Shown piece after piece: positions 17,356-29,217 of a stretch of 64,000 bases of DNA. Below the pieces are notes generated by a model. That model ran no database searches. It saw only the letters and a program-made list of their open reading frames with translations, and was not told the DNA's origin. This DNA is from Metabacillus arenae. GTDB taxonomy: Bacteria > Bacillota > Bacilli > Bacillales > Bacillaceae. The stretch spans positions 27,449 through 91,448 of the forward strand of contig NZ_JACXAI010000025.1 in the NCBI RefSeq assembly GCF_014773385.1. Direction: 5' to 3'. The first letter of the stretch is position 1. Each line of letters begins with the position of its first letter. The position numbers were made by a program, and so were the translations under genes.

Positions 17356-17934
17356 ATGGCAGATGAAAAACAACAGGTTGAAACCCAAGAGGCAGAGGAA
17401 GAAAGAGAAAAGGATACATCATTAAATGAAGAACCTGAAGCTGCTGACGTCCAAGAGGTATCCGAAAATGAATTAGAAGAAGCTCAAGCTAAAATTGCAG
17501 AACTTGAAAGTAAGCTTGAAGAAAGTGATAACCGAATGGTCAGATTACAAGCAGACTATGAGAATTTTAAACGCCGAACTCGTCTTGACCAAGAAGCATC
17601 GCAAAAATACCGTGCACAAAGCTTAATTACTGAACTATTACCAGCTCTTGATAATTTTGAGAGAGCGTTACAAATAGAGACAGATGATGATAAAACACAA
17701 TCTGTTCTACAAGGTGTTGAGATGGTATATCGTCAGCTTCTTCAAGCCATTCAGAATGAAGGTGTTGAAGCGATTGAAGCAGTGGGACAACAATTTGATC
17801 CCCATCTTCACCAAGCAGTTATGCAGGTGGAAGATGAAAACTTTGAATCAAATACAGTTATTGAAGAATTTCAAAAAGGGTATAAGCTTAAAGACCGCGT
17901 CATCCGACCAACTATGGTTAAAGTAAATCAATAA
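17356..17934 (+). CDS. grpE: Nucleotide exchange factor GrpE
   Basis: 192 residues from the ATG at 17356 after aaggaggtgaagg. A long acidic N-terminus ([16 protein letters not shown]) leads to the coiled coil ([20 protein letters not shown]). The conserved [10 protein letters not shown] and [12 protein letters not shown] follow, and the beta domain holds [10 protein letters not shown]. GrpE releases ADP from DnaK and works as a thermosensor dimer. It is the second gene of the CIRCE operon. Confidence 0.98.
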   Translation: MADEKQQVETQEAEEEREKDTSLNEEPEAADVQEVSENELEEAQAKIAELESKLEESDNRMVRLQADYENFKRRTRLDQEASQKYRAQSLITELLPALDNFERALQIETDDDKTQSVLQGVEMVYRQLLQAIQNEGVEAIEAVGQQFDPHLHQAVMQVEDENFESNTVIEEFQKGYKLKDRVIRPTMVKVNQ

Positions 17935-19818
<1,884 letters not shown>

Positions 19819-19838
19819 TAACCCTTTCCTTTATAAGT

Positions 19839-19871
19839 CAAAGTCAGGCTTGTCTTGACTTTGGCTTTTTA
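19839..19871 (+). terminator. Terminator after dnaK
   Basis: An 8-bp stem CAAAGTCA/TGACTTTG (19839-19846, 19856-19863) followed by GGCTTTTT. Moderate strength; may attenuate rather than stop transcription into dnaJ. Confidence 0.75.
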
Positions 19872-19913
19872 ATTTGGCTGTGCTCGTATACCTTTTCCGG
19901 TTTGCAGGAAATT

Positions 19914-19990
19914 ATTACTTCGGAGTTTAGGATCTACTCTAGGGTGAGAGGTTTGATATGAGACTAGCACCAATCTGCGACTTTTCGCTT
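19914..19990 (+). repeat. Small dispersed element, family 2, copy d
   Basis: Contains ATTACTTCGGAGTTTAGG, GGTGAGAGGT and CAATCTGCGACTTT in the same order as copies a-c. It lies between the dnaK terminator and the dnaJ promoter region. The hairpin arm is less well kept than in copies b and c. Confidence 0.4.
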
Positions 19991-20118
19991 ACCTTTATTT
20001 AAAGGTTTCCAAATCGTTATAGCCACAATCCATTAGAAAAAAGGCTTTATTTTTAGAAGGGAAAGTTAATTGGAATGTTGCATTTAAATGAGATATCCAA
20101 ATGAATGGAAGATAAATG

Positions 20119-20148
20119 TTGCTTTCCGTTTCAAGACAGTGATACAAT
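20119..20148 (+). promoter_or_regulatory. Putative SigA promoter upstream of dnaJ
   Basis: TTGCTT (20119-20124), 18 bases, then TACAAT (20143-20148) with a TG one base upstream of the -10 (extended -10). It would allow dnaJ, prmA, rsmE and mtaB to be transcribed independently of the CIRCE promoter. Confidence 0.55.
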
Positions 20149-20182
20149 TTACTTTATGTGAGAAAATCGGGAGTGAGAGGAT

Positions 20183-21304
20183 ATGAGTAAGCGCGATTAC
20201 TACGAGGTACTGGGAGTAAGCAAAGGCGCCGCTAAAACGGACATAAAAAAGGCTTACCGTAAACTGGCTGGTAAATACCACCCAGATGTAAATAAAGCAC
20301 CTGATGCTGAACAAAAATTTAAAGAAATTACCGAAGCATATGAAGTCCTTAACGATGATACCAAACGAGCACAATATGACCAATTTGGTCATGCTGGTCC
20401 AAACCAAGCAGGATTTGGCGGTGGTGATGGAGACTTTGGCGGCTTCGGATTTGAGGATATTTTCAGCTCGATCTTCGGTGGGGGAGGCAGACGGCGCGAT
20501 CCCAATGCTCCACGTCAAGGTGCAGATCTTCAATATACAATGACATTAAAGTTTGAAGACGCAGTATTTGGAAAAGAAACGACAATTGAAATCCCTCGTG
20601 AAGAAACATGCTCTACATGTGACGGATCTGGGGCAAAGCCTGGAACAAAACCAGAAACATGTTCACATTGCGGCGGGGCAGGGCAACTCAATGTAGAACA
20701 AAACACTCCTTTTGGACGTATTGTTAACCGCAGAGTATGCCATTACTGTAATGGAACAGGCAAAAATATTAAACAAAAATGCTCAACTTGCGGCGGATCA
20801 GGAACTGTAAAAAAACGAAACAAGATTAAGGTCAACATTCCCGCTGGGGTTGACGACGGACAGCAGCTTCGCGTTTCAGGCCAAGGAGAGCCAGGGGTAA
20901 ACGGGGGCCCTCAAGGAGATTTATATGTTGTTTTCCGTGTTCAAAACCATGAATTTTTTGAACGTGATGGTGATGACATTTATTGTGAAATGCCGTTAAC
21001 CTTTGCTCAGGCTGCCCTCGGTGATGAAATTGAAGTTCCAACTTTACACGGGAAAGTAAAACTTAAAATTCCAGCTGGAACTCAAACTGGTACAAAATTC
21101 CGCATGCGAGGCAAGGGAGTTCCGAATGTCCGAGGGTATGGGCAAGGAGATCAGCACATTGTTGTTCGTGTCGTCACGCCAACCAACCTAACCGAAAAGC
21201 AAAAGGAACTGTTCCGTAGCTTTGCTGAAATCAGCGGAAATCGGCCAGATGAACACGAAGAAAGTTTCTTCGATAAAGTAAAAAAGGCCTTTAAAGGAGA
21301 ATAA
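20183..21304 (+). CDS. dnaJ: Chaperone DnaJ (Hsp40)
   Basis: 373 residues. The J domain contains KYHPDVNK with the essential HPD triad, followed by a Gly/Phe-rich region ([13 protein letters not shown]). Four zinc repeats of CxxCxGxG type follow: [24 protein letters not shown] and CSTCGGSG. The C-terminal substrate domains are present. DnaJ stimulates the DnaK ATPase and delivers substrates. A ggagtgagagg ribosome site precedes the ATG. The gene is complete. Confidence 0.98.
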   Translation: MSKRDYYEVLGVSKGAAKTDIKKAYRKLAGKYHPDVNKAPDAEQKFKEITEAYEVLNDDTKRAQYDQFGHAGPNQAGFGGGDGDFGGFGFEDIFSSIFGGGGRRRDPNAPRQGADLQYTMTLKFEDAVFGKETTIEIPREETCSTCDGSGAKPGTKPETCSHCGGAGQLNVEQNTPFGRIVNRRVCHYCNGTGKNIKQKCSTCGGSGTVKKRNKIKVNIPAGVDDGQQLRVSGQGEPGVNGGPQGDLYVVFRVQNHEFFERDGDDIYCEMPLTFAQAALGDEIEVPTLHGKVKLKIPAGTQTGTKFRMRGKGVPNVRGYGQGDQHIVVRVVTPTNLTEKQKELFRSFAEISGNRPDEHEESFFDKVKKAFKGE

Positions 21305-21377
21305 ATGGAATAATCATTTGCATGGCTTTAGGCCAGCTGATGGAGGTTTTCAAGATAGAGGGAGTGGAGTTGGTAGA

Positions 21378-22313
21378 ATGAAATGGTCTGAGATAAGTAT
21401 TCATACAACACAGGAAGCTGTCGAACCCATCTCAAATATATTGCATGAAGCAGGTGCGAGCGGGGTTGTGATTGAAGATCCAATGGATTTAGTAAAAGAA
21501 AGAGAAAGTGTTTATGGGGAGATCTACCAACTCAACCCGGATGATTATCCTGATGAAGGTGTTATTGTAAAAGCATATCTGCCTGTTAATAGTTTCCTCG
21601 GGGAGACTGTAGAGGAAATAAAAGAAACAATCAATAATTTATTAATTTATGATATTGATTTAGGGCGTAATAAAATATCGATCAGTGAAGTGAATGAGGA
21701 AGAGTGGGCGACAGCATGGAAAAAGTATTATCATCCTGTTAAAATCTCAGAACGGTTTACAATTGTACCCACATGGGAAGAGTATGAGCCGGTTCATTCT
21801 GATGAGCTGATTATCGAGCTGGATCCCGGAATGGCATTTGGTACAGGGACACACCCGACAACTGTTCTTTGCATACAAGCTTTAGAGAGGACAGTCCAAT
21901 TTGGAGATACAGTTGTGGACGTAGGAACAGGATCAGGTGTTTTAAGCATTGCTTCAGCTTTATTAGGCGCAAAAACGATCAAAGCTTTGGATTTGGATCC
22001 AGTTGCAGTGGAAAGCGCCCGTTTAAATACGAAACTGAATAGGGTACATGAAAATATAACAGTTTCCCAAAACAACCTGCTTGATGGAATGAAAGCGCCG
22101 GTTGACGTGGTTGTAGCTAACATTCTTGCTGAAGTGATTTTACGGTTCACTGATGATGCTTACCAGCTTGTCCGAAAAGACGGTTACTTTATTACTTCTG
22201 GGATTATTCATACAAAGAAGAATCAAGTAAAAGACGCCTTAACGAACACTGGTTTTGAAGTATTAGAAACAATGGTCATGGAGGATTGGGTAGCATTTAT
22301 TGCAAAAAAATAA
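21378..22313 (+). CDS. prmA: Ribosomal protein L11 methyltransferase
   Basis: 311 residues from the ATG at 21378, which gives the PrmA N-terminus [11 protein letters not shown]; an earlier in-frame ATG at 21318 is not supported. A substrate-recognition domain precedes the SAM-binding domain with [19 protein letters not shown] and the VANILAEVI motif that replaces the NPPY loop in protein methyltransferases. PrmA trimethylates L11. It is a conserved member of the dnaK operon in Bacillus. It is separated from rsmE by an inserted repeat (R5), unlike the tight spacing usual for these genes. Confidence 0.96.
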   Translation: MKWSEISIHTTQEAVEPISNILHEAGASGVVIEDPMDLVKERESVYGEIYQLNPDDYPDEGVIVKAYLPVNSFLGETVEEIKETINNLLIYDIDLGRNKISISEVNEEEWATAWKKYYHPVKISERFTIVPTWEEYEPVHSDELIIELDPGMAFGTGTHPTTVLCIQALERTVQFGDTVVDVGTGSGVLSIASALLGAKTIKALDLDPVAVESARLNTKLNRVHENITVSQNNLLDGMKAPVDVVVANILAEVILRFTDDAYQLVRKDGYFITSGIIHTKKNQVKDALTNTGFEVLETMVMEDWVAFIAKK

Positions 22314-22363
22314 AGAATCTTTGCAAGAAAAGCAGAGGGAATTAAAGCTTTTTGTTGTGGTTT

Positions 22364-22526
22364 CAGAAATTAGATTAAAGTTAGTTTTAGTTATCCAGCT
22401 GCAGGCGCCATCGGCCCTTAGGTCACAAGCCGATTCCTTCAAAAAGGGTAAAGAACAACCTTTCTCCCGGCTTGCCCGAATGCTTGTCGCCGAAGGACTA
22501 GCTTCCTTGCGCTATTCGTTCTTTAA
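22364..22526 (+). repeat. Structured intergenic repeat, copy R5 (GGCGCCATC-type) inside the dnaJ-mtaB gene run
   Basis: Starts at cagaaat with a shortened leader, then GCAGGCGCCATCGGCCCTTAGG, AAAAGGGTAAAGAACAACC, TTGTCGCCGAAGGACTAG and GCGCTATTCGTTCTTTAA. It lies between prmA and rsmE, two genes normally adjacent, and in the direction of transcription. Confidence 0.9.
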
Positions 22527-22610
22527 ACAATCTAACAACAAGAAAGCGGGACAATTCAATTATTGTCCCTATTCTCCATTTTAGATAAAGAAAAAAGGGA
22601 AGTGTTGCCA

Positions 22611-23366
22611 ATGCAACGATACTTTGTAAATCAGGTGAAAAGTGATACGGTAGATAAGATGACGATTACTGGAGAAGATGTCCATCATATTTCTACAGTT
22701 ATGCGGATGAGTCCGGGTGATACAATTATTTGCTGCTCAAAAGATGAACATTCTGCGATTTGTGAAATTACGGAAATTTCTAATAGCCAGGTTTCATGTC
22801 AGATAATAGAATGGTTAGGTACAACGAATGAATTGCCTATTAAAGTCACGATTGCGAGCGGGCTGCCTAAAGGGGATAAGCTGGAAATAGTCATTCAAAA
22901 AGGGACCGAACTTGGAGCATATAAGTTTATCCCTTTTAATGCAGCTCGTTCAGTTGTAAAGGTCGATCAGAAAAAGGAAAAGAAAAAAATGGCTCGCTGG
23001 CAAAAAATTGCAAAGGAAGCAGCAGAGCAATCCCATCGTAATGTTTTACCTGAGGTAGTTTCTATTAAGTCTTTTAATGAATTATTACGTGAGGGAGAGC
23101 ATTACGATGTAAGGTTAATTGCATATGAGAATTCTGCAAAGCAAGGTGAAAAGAACCGTTTAGTGAGTGCGCTTGAAGGGATGAGAGCAGGTCAGTCTTT
23201 ACTAATTGTTTTTGGACCCGAAGGCGGCATTGCAAAACAGGAAGTAACAAATTTAGAGAATGCAGGATTTATTGCATGCGGCTTAGGACCTAGAATTTTG
23301 CGGACAGAAACAGCTCCATTGTATGCTTTATCAGCTGTTTCATACTATTTTGAACTTTTGAGGTGA
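22611..23366 (+). CDS. rsmE: 16S rRNA (uracil1498-N3)-methyltransferase RsmE
   Basis: 251 residues from the ATG at 22611 (MQRYFVNQ, the family start). The SPOUT-class C-terminal domain has a trefoil-knot SAM site with VFGPEGGIAKQEV and LGPRILRTETAPLYALSAVSYY, both diagnostic. A PUA-like N-terminal domain includes HHISTVMRM. It methylates U1498 in the small-subunit decoding region. The stop codon region provides the ribosome site for mtaB (gaggtga). Confidence 0.96.
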   Translation: MQRYFVNQVKSDTVDKMTITGEDVHHISTVMRMSPGDTIICCSKDEHSAICEITEISNSQVSCQIIEWLGTTNELPIKVTIASGLPKGDKLEIVIQKGTELGAYKFIPFNAARSVVKVDQKKEKKKMARWQKIAKEAAEQSHRNVLPEVVSIKSFNELLREGEHYDVRLIAYENSAKQGEKNRLVSALEGMRAGQSLLIVFGPEGGIAKQEVTNLENAGFIACGLGPRILRTETAPLYALSAVSYYFELLR

Positions 23367-23371
23367 TTAAA

Positions 23372-24724
23372 GTGCCGACAGTGGCTTTTCATACACTTGG
23401 TTGTAAGGTAAATCATTATGAGACAGAAGCGATCTGGCAGCTCTTTAAAGAAGCGGGCTATGATCGGTCTGAATTTGAACATACAGCAGATGTATATGTG
23501 ATCAACACATGTACAGTAACAAATACTGGAGATAAAAAGAGCAGACAAGTCATTCGTCGGGCAATTCGTAAAAATCCAGACGGTGTCATCTGTGTCACTG
23601 GGTGTTATGCCCAAACTTCTCCTGCTGAAGTAATGGCAATCCCTGGGGTAGATATCGTTGTTGGAACATCTGATCGTGTGAAAATGCTTGATTATATTAC
23701 CCAATATCAAGAGGAACGCCAGCCGATTAATGGTGTCAGCAATATTATGAAGGCTCGTGTATATGAAGAATTAGACGTTCCGGCATTTACAGACCGAACC
23801 CGGGCATCTTTAAAAATACAAGAGGGCTGTAATAATTTTTGTACTTTTTGTATCATTCCATGGGCTCGTGGACTTATGAGATCCCGCGACCCTCAAGAAG
23901 TTGTTAAACAAGCTCAACAGCTTGTAGAAGCAGGGTATAAAGAAATTGTCTTAACCGGTATTCATACCGGCGGATATGGCGAAGATATGAAAGATTATAA
24001 TTTTGCGATGCTTCTTCGCGATTTGGACGAACAAGTAAAAGGATTAAAAAGGATCCGAATTTCTTCAATAGAAGCTAGTCAAATTACAGATGAAGTAATT
24101 GATGTGTTAGATCGGTCAGAAAAAATTGTCCGGCATCTTCATATTCCGCTTCAGTCTGGATCAAATACCGTATTAAAAAGAATGCGCCGCAAGTACACAA
24201 TGGAATTTTTTGCAGAACGTTTAGACCGTCTCAAAAAGGCATTGCCGGGTCTTGCAGTAACCTCTGATGTCATTGTCGGATTTCCGGGTGAAACGGAAGA
24301 AGAATTTATGGAAACATACAATTTTGTAAAAGAGCATCAATTTTCTGAGCTTCATGTATTTCCATACTCAAAACGAACTGGAACCCCTGCAGCGAGGATG
24401 GATGATCAAGTAAACGAGGATGTTAAGAATGAACGAGTTCATCGCTTGATCGCACTTTCTGACCAATTGGCAAAAGAATATGCTTCTCATTATGAAGGGG
24501 AAGTATTAGAGGTAATTCCTGAAGAGGCTTTTAAAGATAAACCAAACAGCGGTTTGTACGTTGGCTATACTGACAACTATTTAAAAGTAGTCTTTCCTGG
24601 AAAAGAAGATATGATCGGCAAGCTTGTCAAAGTTAAAATCAATAAAGCAGGATACCCTTATAGTGAAGGTCAATTTGTACGGGTTGTAGATGATATTCAA
24701 GAACAAATAAGGTTATCTTCATAA
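23372..24724 (+). CDS. mtaB: tRNA (N6-L-threonylcarbamoyladenosine37-C2)-methylthiotransferase MtaB
   Basis: 450 residues from GTG at 23372, five bases after gaggtga; an overlapping GTG at 23363 is inside that site. The N-terminal methylthiotransferase domain has conserved cysteines (LGCKVNHYETE, NTCTVTN, TGCYAQT). The radical SAM site is CNNFCTFC, and a C-terminal TRAM domain ends EGQFVRVVDD. MtaB turns t6A37 into ms2t6A37 in tRNAs reading ANN codons. It is the last gene of the heat-shock gene run, followed by a weak terminator. Confidence 0.96.
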   Translation: MPTVAFHTLGCKVNHYETEAIWQLFKEAGYDRSEFEHTADVYVINTCTVTNTGDKKSRQVIRRAIRKNPDGVICVTGCYAQTSPAEVMAIPGVDIVVGTSDRVKMLDYITQYQEERQPINGVSNIMKARVYEELDVPAFTDRTRASLKIQEGCNNFCTFCIIPWARGLMRSRDPQEVVKQAQQLVEAGYKEIVLTGIHTGGYGEDMKDYNFAMLLRDLDEQVKGLKRIRISSIEASQITDEVIDVLDRSEKIVRHLHIPLQSGSNTVLKRMRRKYTMEFFAERLDRLKKALPGLAVTSDVIVGFPGETEEEFMETYNFVKEHQFSELHVFPYSKRTGTPAARMDDQVNEDVKNERVHRLIALSDQLAKEYASHYEGEVLEVIPEEAFKDKPNSGLYVGYTDNYLKVVFPGKEDMIGKLVKVKINKAGYPYSEGQFVRVVDDIQEQIRLSS

Positions 24725-24733
24725 TATGTAAGA

Positions 24734-24763
24734 GGCTGATTCATTAAAGGATCAGCCACTTTT
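24734..24763 (+). terminator. Terminator after mtaB
   Basis: Stem GGCTGAT/ATCAGCC (24734-24740, 24751-24757) followed by ACTTTTGT. Short but GC-containing; it marks the end of the dnaK-mtaB unit. Confidence 0.65.
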
Positions 24764-24987
24764 GTATTGAAAACTTTAATGCCTCTTTTGAGTTGTATGG
24801 ACTGAATTGAATCAATAGGAGTCTTCACAAGGACATTTTGAAGCATATAACAAAAATCTTATCGAATAGGGTATTAAGAAATAATAATGTGCAGGATAGT
24901 GAGCAAATTAACTTTGTACTACTCAATGATTTTAGGAAATGGTAAGATGTAAGAGGTCGGACGACTTAACTTGAAAGGGGCTTACAT

Positions 24988-25656
24988 ATGACAAATTTGG
25001 CTAAAACGATTGATCATACAGCATTAAAAGCGGATACAACGAAATCTCAAATCGAAACACTTTGTGCTGAAGCGAAGGAATTTCGATTTGCTTCCGTTTG
25101 TGTAAATCCAACTTGGGTAGAAACAGCTGCGTCATTATTAAAAGACAGCGGTGTGGATGTTTGTACGGTTATTGGCTTCCCTCTTGGGGCTAATACACCG
25201 GAAACAAAAGCTTTTGAAACGAAAGATGCGATCAATAAAGGTGCTTCTGAAGTCGACATGGTTATAAATATCGGAGCGTTAAAAGATAAGAATTATGATT
25301 TAGTAGAGCGTGATATTCGAGCGGTTGTAGATGCAGCTAAAGGAAAAGCGTTGACAAAAGTTATTATTGAAACAAGTCTGTTGACAAATGAAGAGAAGGT
25401 AAAAGCATGTGAATTATCCGTTAAAGCAGGATCTGATTTTGTGAAAACTTCGACTGGATTTTCAAGTGGCGGGGCAACTGTTTCAGATATTGAATTGATG
25501 AGAAAAACTGTCGGCCCTGACCTAGGTGTGAAGGCATCAGGCGGTGTGCGTGACCTTGAGGGTGCAAAAGCAATGATTGAAGCTGGTGCTACCCGAATCG
25601 GTGCAAGTGCTGGTGTTTCAATCGTTAAGGGCGAGCAAGGAAATACAGATTATTAA
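24988..25656 (+). CDS. deoC: Deoxyribose-phosphate aldolase
   Basis: 222 residues, a class I aldolase that splits 2-deoxy-D-ribose 5-phosphate into glyceraldehyde 3-phosphate and acetaldehyde in deoxynucleoside catabolism. The start [10 protein letters not shown], the Schiff-base lysine in [13 protein letters not shown] and the second lysine in [10 protein letters not shown] are all present. The ribosome site aaagggg precedes the ATG. It stands alone between the mtaB and yqeW genes, with its own terminator at 25664. It is not in a deo operon here. Confidence 0.97.
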   Translation: MTNLAKTIDHTALKADTTKSQIETLCAEAKEFRFASVCVNPTWVETAASLLKDSGVDVCTVIGFPLGANTPETKAFETKDAINKGASEVDMVINIGALKDKNYDLVERDIRAVVDAAKGKALTKVIIETSLLTNEEKVKACELSVKAGSDFVKTSTGFSSGGATVSDIELMRKTVGPDLGVKASGGVRDLEGAKAMIEAGATRIGASAGVSIVKGEQGNTDY

Positions 25657-25663
25657 TTTTTAT

Positions 25664-25698
25664 TAAGGGGGACCCTCTTTAAGGTCCTCTTATTTTAT
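25664..25698 (+). terminator. Terminator after deoC
   Basis: Hairpin AAGGGGGACC/GGTCCTCTT (about 25664-25691) followed by ATTTTAT. Stem of 8-9 bp with a small bulge. Confidence 0.75.
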
Positions 25699-25702
25699 AT
25701 GT

Positions 25703-25875
25703 TAAGAAGTGTAAGTTAAATAAAGTATTAATGTGTTTAAGGAAGTTCTCGTTGTCCAGCTGAAGCCCCTAGCCCTCCTTAGGTTACAATCAAATAGGTG
25801 TAAGAACAACCTTCATGCCGGCTCGTACGAGTGATTATTGCCGTAAGAACTCTTGCCTACCGCTTTTCTTATTTT
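25703..25875 (+). repeat. Structured intergenic repeat, copy R6 (degenerate CTAGCCC-type)
   Basis: The leader (taagaagtgtaagttaaata) is well conserved, then TTGTCCAGCTGAAGCCCCTAG, AAGAACAACCTT and CCGGCTCGTACGAGTG, ending CGCTTTTCTTATTTTAA. The right end contains the TAA stop of yqeW (opposite strand, 25869-25871). Confidence 0.8.
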
Positions 25876-26801
25876 AACCTAGCTGTAAATAAAACAAATT
25901 TTGAAAATACGTCAGCAAATGGAAGAATTGCAAGCGAACTTATTACATTGAAAAGCAAACTGAAATGCGCAAGTTGCAGATCTGGAGACTCAGCTAAATC
26001 CTGTACGAACGGAGACATGGCTTCAATGAAGGGAAGAAAAAGGGCCACTCCTATTAAATTAACCCAAACATGAGCAAGTGCAGTGAGTCTTGCTTCCTTA
26101 TTAGCCCCTACTGAAGCCAATACAGCTGTAATGCAAGTACCGATATTTGCACCTAATACAAAAGCGATTCCGGCAGACAAATTTAGAATATGTTCGTTCA
26201 TAAAGCTCATGACAATTCCTGTAGTCGCTGCACTAGAATGAATAATTGCTGTTACGACCGTTCCTCCTGCTATTCCAAAGAGTGAATGTTCATTTGCAGA
26301 CAAGAGAAAAGAATGAACAAAGTTTAATGATGTTAAAGGCTCAGCAAAATGAGAAAACCCCCACATCGTTCCGAAAATGGAACCCAAACCCACAAATGTA
26401 CTACCGAGCCCGTAAAAAAGAGGATTTTTAGACAACATGCCTAGCAAACCAATAATAAATAAAGGTAAAATAAGATAGTCTAAATCCAATGTGATCATTT
26501 CTGTAGTAAACGTAGAACCAATATTTGTTCCAAGGATTAACCCAATCGTTTGTTTAAAGGTTAAGAGCCCCGCTGTTACAAAACCGATCACAATGACCAT
26601 AAAGGCGGAGCTGCTTTGCAAAATTCCGGTAAATAAAATCCCCGCCAAAAAACCCTTAATTGGATGATCAGTCCAAAAAACCAGCCATGTCCTGATCTTT
26701 TCTTCAGAAAGCCGTACTAAACCGTTTCTTAATAACATCATGCCGGCTAAAAAAATGAAAAGTAAAAAAATAAATCCGCAAATTAAATAAATGGTCATCA
26801 T
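25869..26801 (-). CDS. yqeW: Na/Pi-cotransporter II-like membrane protein YqeW
   Basis: 310 residues from ATG (26799-26801) after gaaggaggag. A polytopic membrane protein with the duplicated SLC34/NptA-type repeat: LQSSSAFMV with LGTNIGSTFTTE, then IHSSAATTG with LGANIGTCITA. The QSSSA/HSSAA and GTNIG/GANIG pairs are the signature of Na+-phosphate cotransporters. It lacks the C-terminal PhoU-like domain of longer relatives. Probable sodium-coupled phosphate transport (inference). It is transcribed against deoC, and its stop codon lies in the right end of repeat R6. Confidence 0.88.
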   Translation of the reverse strand: MMTIYLICGFIFLLFIFLAGMMLLRNGLVRLSEEKIRTWLVFWTDHPIKGFLAGILFTGILQSSSAFMVIVIGFVTAGLLTFKQTIGLILGTNIGSTFTTEMITLDLDYLILPLFIIGLLGMLSKNPLFYGLGSTFVGLGSIFGTMWGFSHFAEPLTSLNFVHSFLLSANEHSLFGIAGGTVVTAIIHSSAATTGIVMSFMNEHILNLSAGIAFVLGANIGTCITAVLASVGANKEARLTALAHVWVNLIGVALFLPFIEAMSPFVQDLAESPDLQLAHFSLLFNVISSLAILPFADVFSKFVLFTARLK

Positions 26802-26894
26802 GTTTACTCCTCCTTCATTAATCATACGGACAAGCAAACATTCTCATGACGAAATTCTTCAAATAATTGAGTGCTTTTGTTTTAATTCTTTGAG

Positions 26895-26923
26895 TTGACC
26901 TGTTTCATGCATTATATTATAAT
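26895..26923 (+). promoter_or_regulatory. SigA promoter of rpsU-yqeY
   Basis: TTGACC (26895-26900), 17 bases, TATAAT (26918-26923). Close to consensus and 78 bases before the rpsU start. Confidence 0.85.
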
Positions 26924-27001
26924 TGCAAAGTACATGTTTACTTACAGCATGTTTTAATTGAGATGCAAGTCGATTGGTGTATTCGGAGGGAGGGAAAGAG
27001 A

Positions 27002-27175
27002 ATGTCAAAAACGACTGTTCGTAAAAACGAGTCGCTTGAAGATGCTCTTCGTCGTTTCAAACGTTCAGTATCTAAATCAGGTACTATACAGGAAGCTAGA
27101 AAGCGCGAATTCTACGAAAAACCTAGCGTAAAGCGTAAGAAAAAGTCTGAAGCTGCTAGAAAACGCAAGTTCTAA
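27002..27175 (+). CDS. rpsU: 30S ribosomal protein S21
   Basis: 57 residues starting [19 protein letters not shown] and ending [13 protein letters not shown], diagnostic for bS21. The ATG at 27002 lies behind ggagggaggga; an upstream in-frame ATG at 26963 lacks a ribosome site. S21 binds the platform near the anti-Shine-Dalgarno sequence. It is followed by yqeY after 15 bases, a conserved pair in Bacillus. Confidence 0.98.
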   Translation: MSKTTVRKNESLEDALRRFKRSVSKSGTIQEARKREFYEKPSVKRKKKSEAARKRKF

Positions 27176-27190
27176 AAGAGGGTGTTTTTT

Positions 27191-27637
27191 ATGAGTCTTC
27201 TTGAGCGTTTAAATCAAGATATGAAACAAGCGATGAGAAACAAAGAAAAAGATAAACTCAGTGTAATCCGAATGGTGAAAGCTTCGCTCCAGAATGAAGC
27301 CATCAAAAAAGGTCACGGTGAGTTATCTAATGATGAGGAATTGACTGTTCTTTCTCGAGAATTAAAGCAACGTAAAGACTCCCTCCAAGAATTTAAGAAC
27401 GCTAATCGTTTAGATTTAGTAGATAAAGTGCAAGGTGAAATTGTTATTCTTAATGACTACTTGCCTGCACAGTTTTCTGAAGAGGAACTTCTTCAAGTTG
27501 TTAAACAGACCATTGCGGAAGTGAATGCTACATCTAAGGCTGACATGGGTAAAGTAATGGGCGCCCTAATGCCAAAGGTAAAAGGTAAAGCTGACGGTGG
27601 TTTAGTCAATAAGCTTGTCCAACAACAACTTTCATAA
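27191..27637 (+). CDS. yqeY: GatB/YqeY domain protein
   Basis: 148 residues. Contains the YqeY fold related to the tRNA-binding tail of Gat[42 protein letters not shown], and the end [26 protein letters not shown] role in tRNA or amidotransferase function is presumed but unproven. It is cotranscribed with rpsU and followed by a strong terminator at 27645. Confidence 0.94.
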   Translation: MSLLERLNQDMKQAMRNKEKDKLSVIRMVKASLQNEAIKKGHGELSNDEELTVLSRELKQRKDSLQEFKNANRLDLVDKVQGEIVILNDYLPAQFSEEELLQVVKQTIAEVNATSKADMGKVMGALMPKVKGKADGGLVNKLVQQQLS

Positions 27638-27644
27638 GTGCTAG

Positions 27645-27680
27645 CAGGAGCTGTTTTCATAACAGCTCCTGTTTTAATTT
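27645..27680 (+). terminator. Terminator after yqeY
   Basis: An 11-bp stem CAGGAGCTGTT/AACAGCTCCTG (27645-27655, 27661-27671), 5-base loop, followed by TTTTAATTT. Confidence 0.93.
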
Positions 27681-27802
27681 GAATTGGGCATCTTTAAATT
27701 TCAAAATATTAAAAAATATCCTGCGAGAATTCATCCTTACCTCGCTTGTAAACAGCTATTGGAATTACTTATATAGTTTTATACATACATTATTAATAAA
27801 AA

Positions 27803-27829
27803 TGAAACCTATACTTAACTAAATACGTA
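27803..27829 (+). promoter_or_regulatory. SigW-type (ECF) promoter of the nfeD-floA-yqfB operon
   Basis: TGAAAC (27803-27808), 17 bases, CGTA (27826-27829) with a T after each element, matching the SigW consensus. The homologous B. subtilis yqeZ-yqfA-yqfB operon is SigW-controlled, which supports the call. Confidence 0.85.
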
Positions 27830-27868
27830 TGAAGATTAGGGCAACAAAGCAATGGGGGTGTTAAATAA

Positions 27869-29215
27869 TTGAAAAAAAGTATATCAAAGGTTGTCATCCT
27901 ATGCTTGTTTGGTCTATGCTTGATATTAGGAGTTCAGATGAACCTGAAAGCGAATGCTGATGAAAGCGTCTATGTTATTCCGATTGAAGAAACAGTTGAG
28001 AAAGGGCTTTCTGAATTTATTAAAAGGGGATTTAATGAAGCAAAACAAGCGAATGCGGATCATATTATCCTTGATATTAATACACCAGGAGGTGCTGTAG
28101 ACGCTGCATTAAAAATATCGGATACGATCAATGATTCAGATATTCCAGTAACTGCTTTCGTGAACCGCAGGGCTTTATCAGCGGGTGCGTATTTAGCCCT
28201 TAATGCCGACCAAATTTATATGACAGAAGGGGCGAAAATGGGGGCAGCTGCTATTATTGATTTAGAAGGTAATGCTGCTGATAAGAAATCTGAATCACTT
28301 TGGCTTGCAGAAATGAAAGATGCAGCAGAAAAGAATAACCGTGATCCTAAGTATGCATTGGCAATGGCTGATGTTGACGTGGATGCAGCTGATGTAGGTG
28401 CACCTAAAGGTGAATTATTAACTCTAACCACGAGCCAGGCATTAGATGTAGGTTATGCAGAAGGGGAAGCTGAAGATCTTAATTCACTTTTGCAGCATTT
28501 AAATTTAGCAAATGCTGAAGTTCACTCTGTCGATTTAAGTTTGGCAGAGAAGGTAGCGCGCTTTGTTACACATCCTGTAGTAGTACCCATTTTACTTTCT
28601 ATCGGCAGTCTTGGTTTAATTGTTGAGTTGTATTCACCTGGCTTTGGTATACCTGGAGCTATGGGACTCACTTCTCTATTTTTATTCTTTTATGGACATC
28701 TTGTAGCTGGACTTGCTGGAATGGAGACGATTATCCTCTTCGTGATTGGACTCATTTTAGTCATTGCAGAGCTGTTTGTTCCAGGGGGAATACTAGGCAT
28801 TATTGGATTTATAGCAATAATTGTAAGTCTATTTCTTGCATCTGGCAGCATTATTGGTATGGCTATCTCTTTATTGATTGCAGCTGCTGTCTCAATAACA
28901 GCATCTATTCTATTAACGAAGGTGTTGGGGAAACGTATGAACATATTTAAAAGATTAATTTTAAGAGACTCCACAAATACTGAGAGCGGCTATATTTCAA
29001 ATAAAACCCGCTCAGAATTGTTAGGGAAAACGGGAGTTGCTTTAACTAGCATGCGGCCGTCTGGTACGGCTCTAGTTGAGGACGAACGGCTGGATGTTGT
29101 CACAGAGGGCACTTATATTGCAAAAGGTGAGCACGTTAAGATTGTCAAAGTGGATGGTTCTCGCATTGTTGTGAGAGAAATCATAAATCAAAAATCAACT
29201 GAGGAGGAGAAATAG
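27869..29215 (+). CDS. yqeZ: NfeD family membrane serine protease-like protein (YqeZ)
   Basis: 448 residues from TTG at 27869 (aatgggggtg upstream). A signal peptide or first membrane segment lies at about residues 8-25 ([15 protein letters not shown]). A ClpP-class serine protease domain follows, with [18 protein letters not shown] and [18 protein letters not shown] (catalytic Ser in SAGA). A cluster of four or five membrane helices (about residues 235-355) and a C-terminal soluble NfeD OB-fold domain ([20 protein letters not shown]) complete it. It partners with flotillin FloA in membrane organisation and antimicrobial stress. First gene of the SigW-type operon. Confidence 0.93.
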   Translation: MKKSISKVVILCLFGLCLILGVQMNLKANADESVYVIPIEETVEKGLSEFIKRGFNEAKQANADHIILDINTPGGAVDAALKISDTINDSDIPVTAFVNRRALSAGAYLALNADQIYMTEGAKMGAAAIIDLEGNAADKKSESLWLAEMKDAAEKNNRDPKYALAMADVDVDAADVGAPKGELLTLTTSQALDVGYAEGEAEDLNSLLQHLNLANAEVHSVDLSLAEKVARFVTHPVVVPILLSIGSLGLIVELYSPGFGIPGAMGLTSLFLFFYGHLVAGLAGMETIILFVIGLILVIAELFVPGGILGIIGFIAIIVSLFLASGSIIGMAISLLIAAAVSITASILLTKVLGKRMNIFKRLILRDSTNTESGYISNKTRSELLGKTGVALTSMRPSGTALVEDERLDVVTEGTYIAKGEHVKIVKVDGSRIVVREIINQKSTEEEK

Positions 29216-29217
29216 AA

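Noticed and set aside
17684..17926. Alternative-frame open reading frame inside grpE, and similar ones in dnaK, dnaJ, floA and others
   Set aside because: Shadows of the real coding frames, without ribosome sites or family likeness.
22300..22584. An open frame of 94 codons between prmA and rsmE
   Set aside because: It is a translation of structured repeat R5, begins inside prmA, and has no ribosome site.
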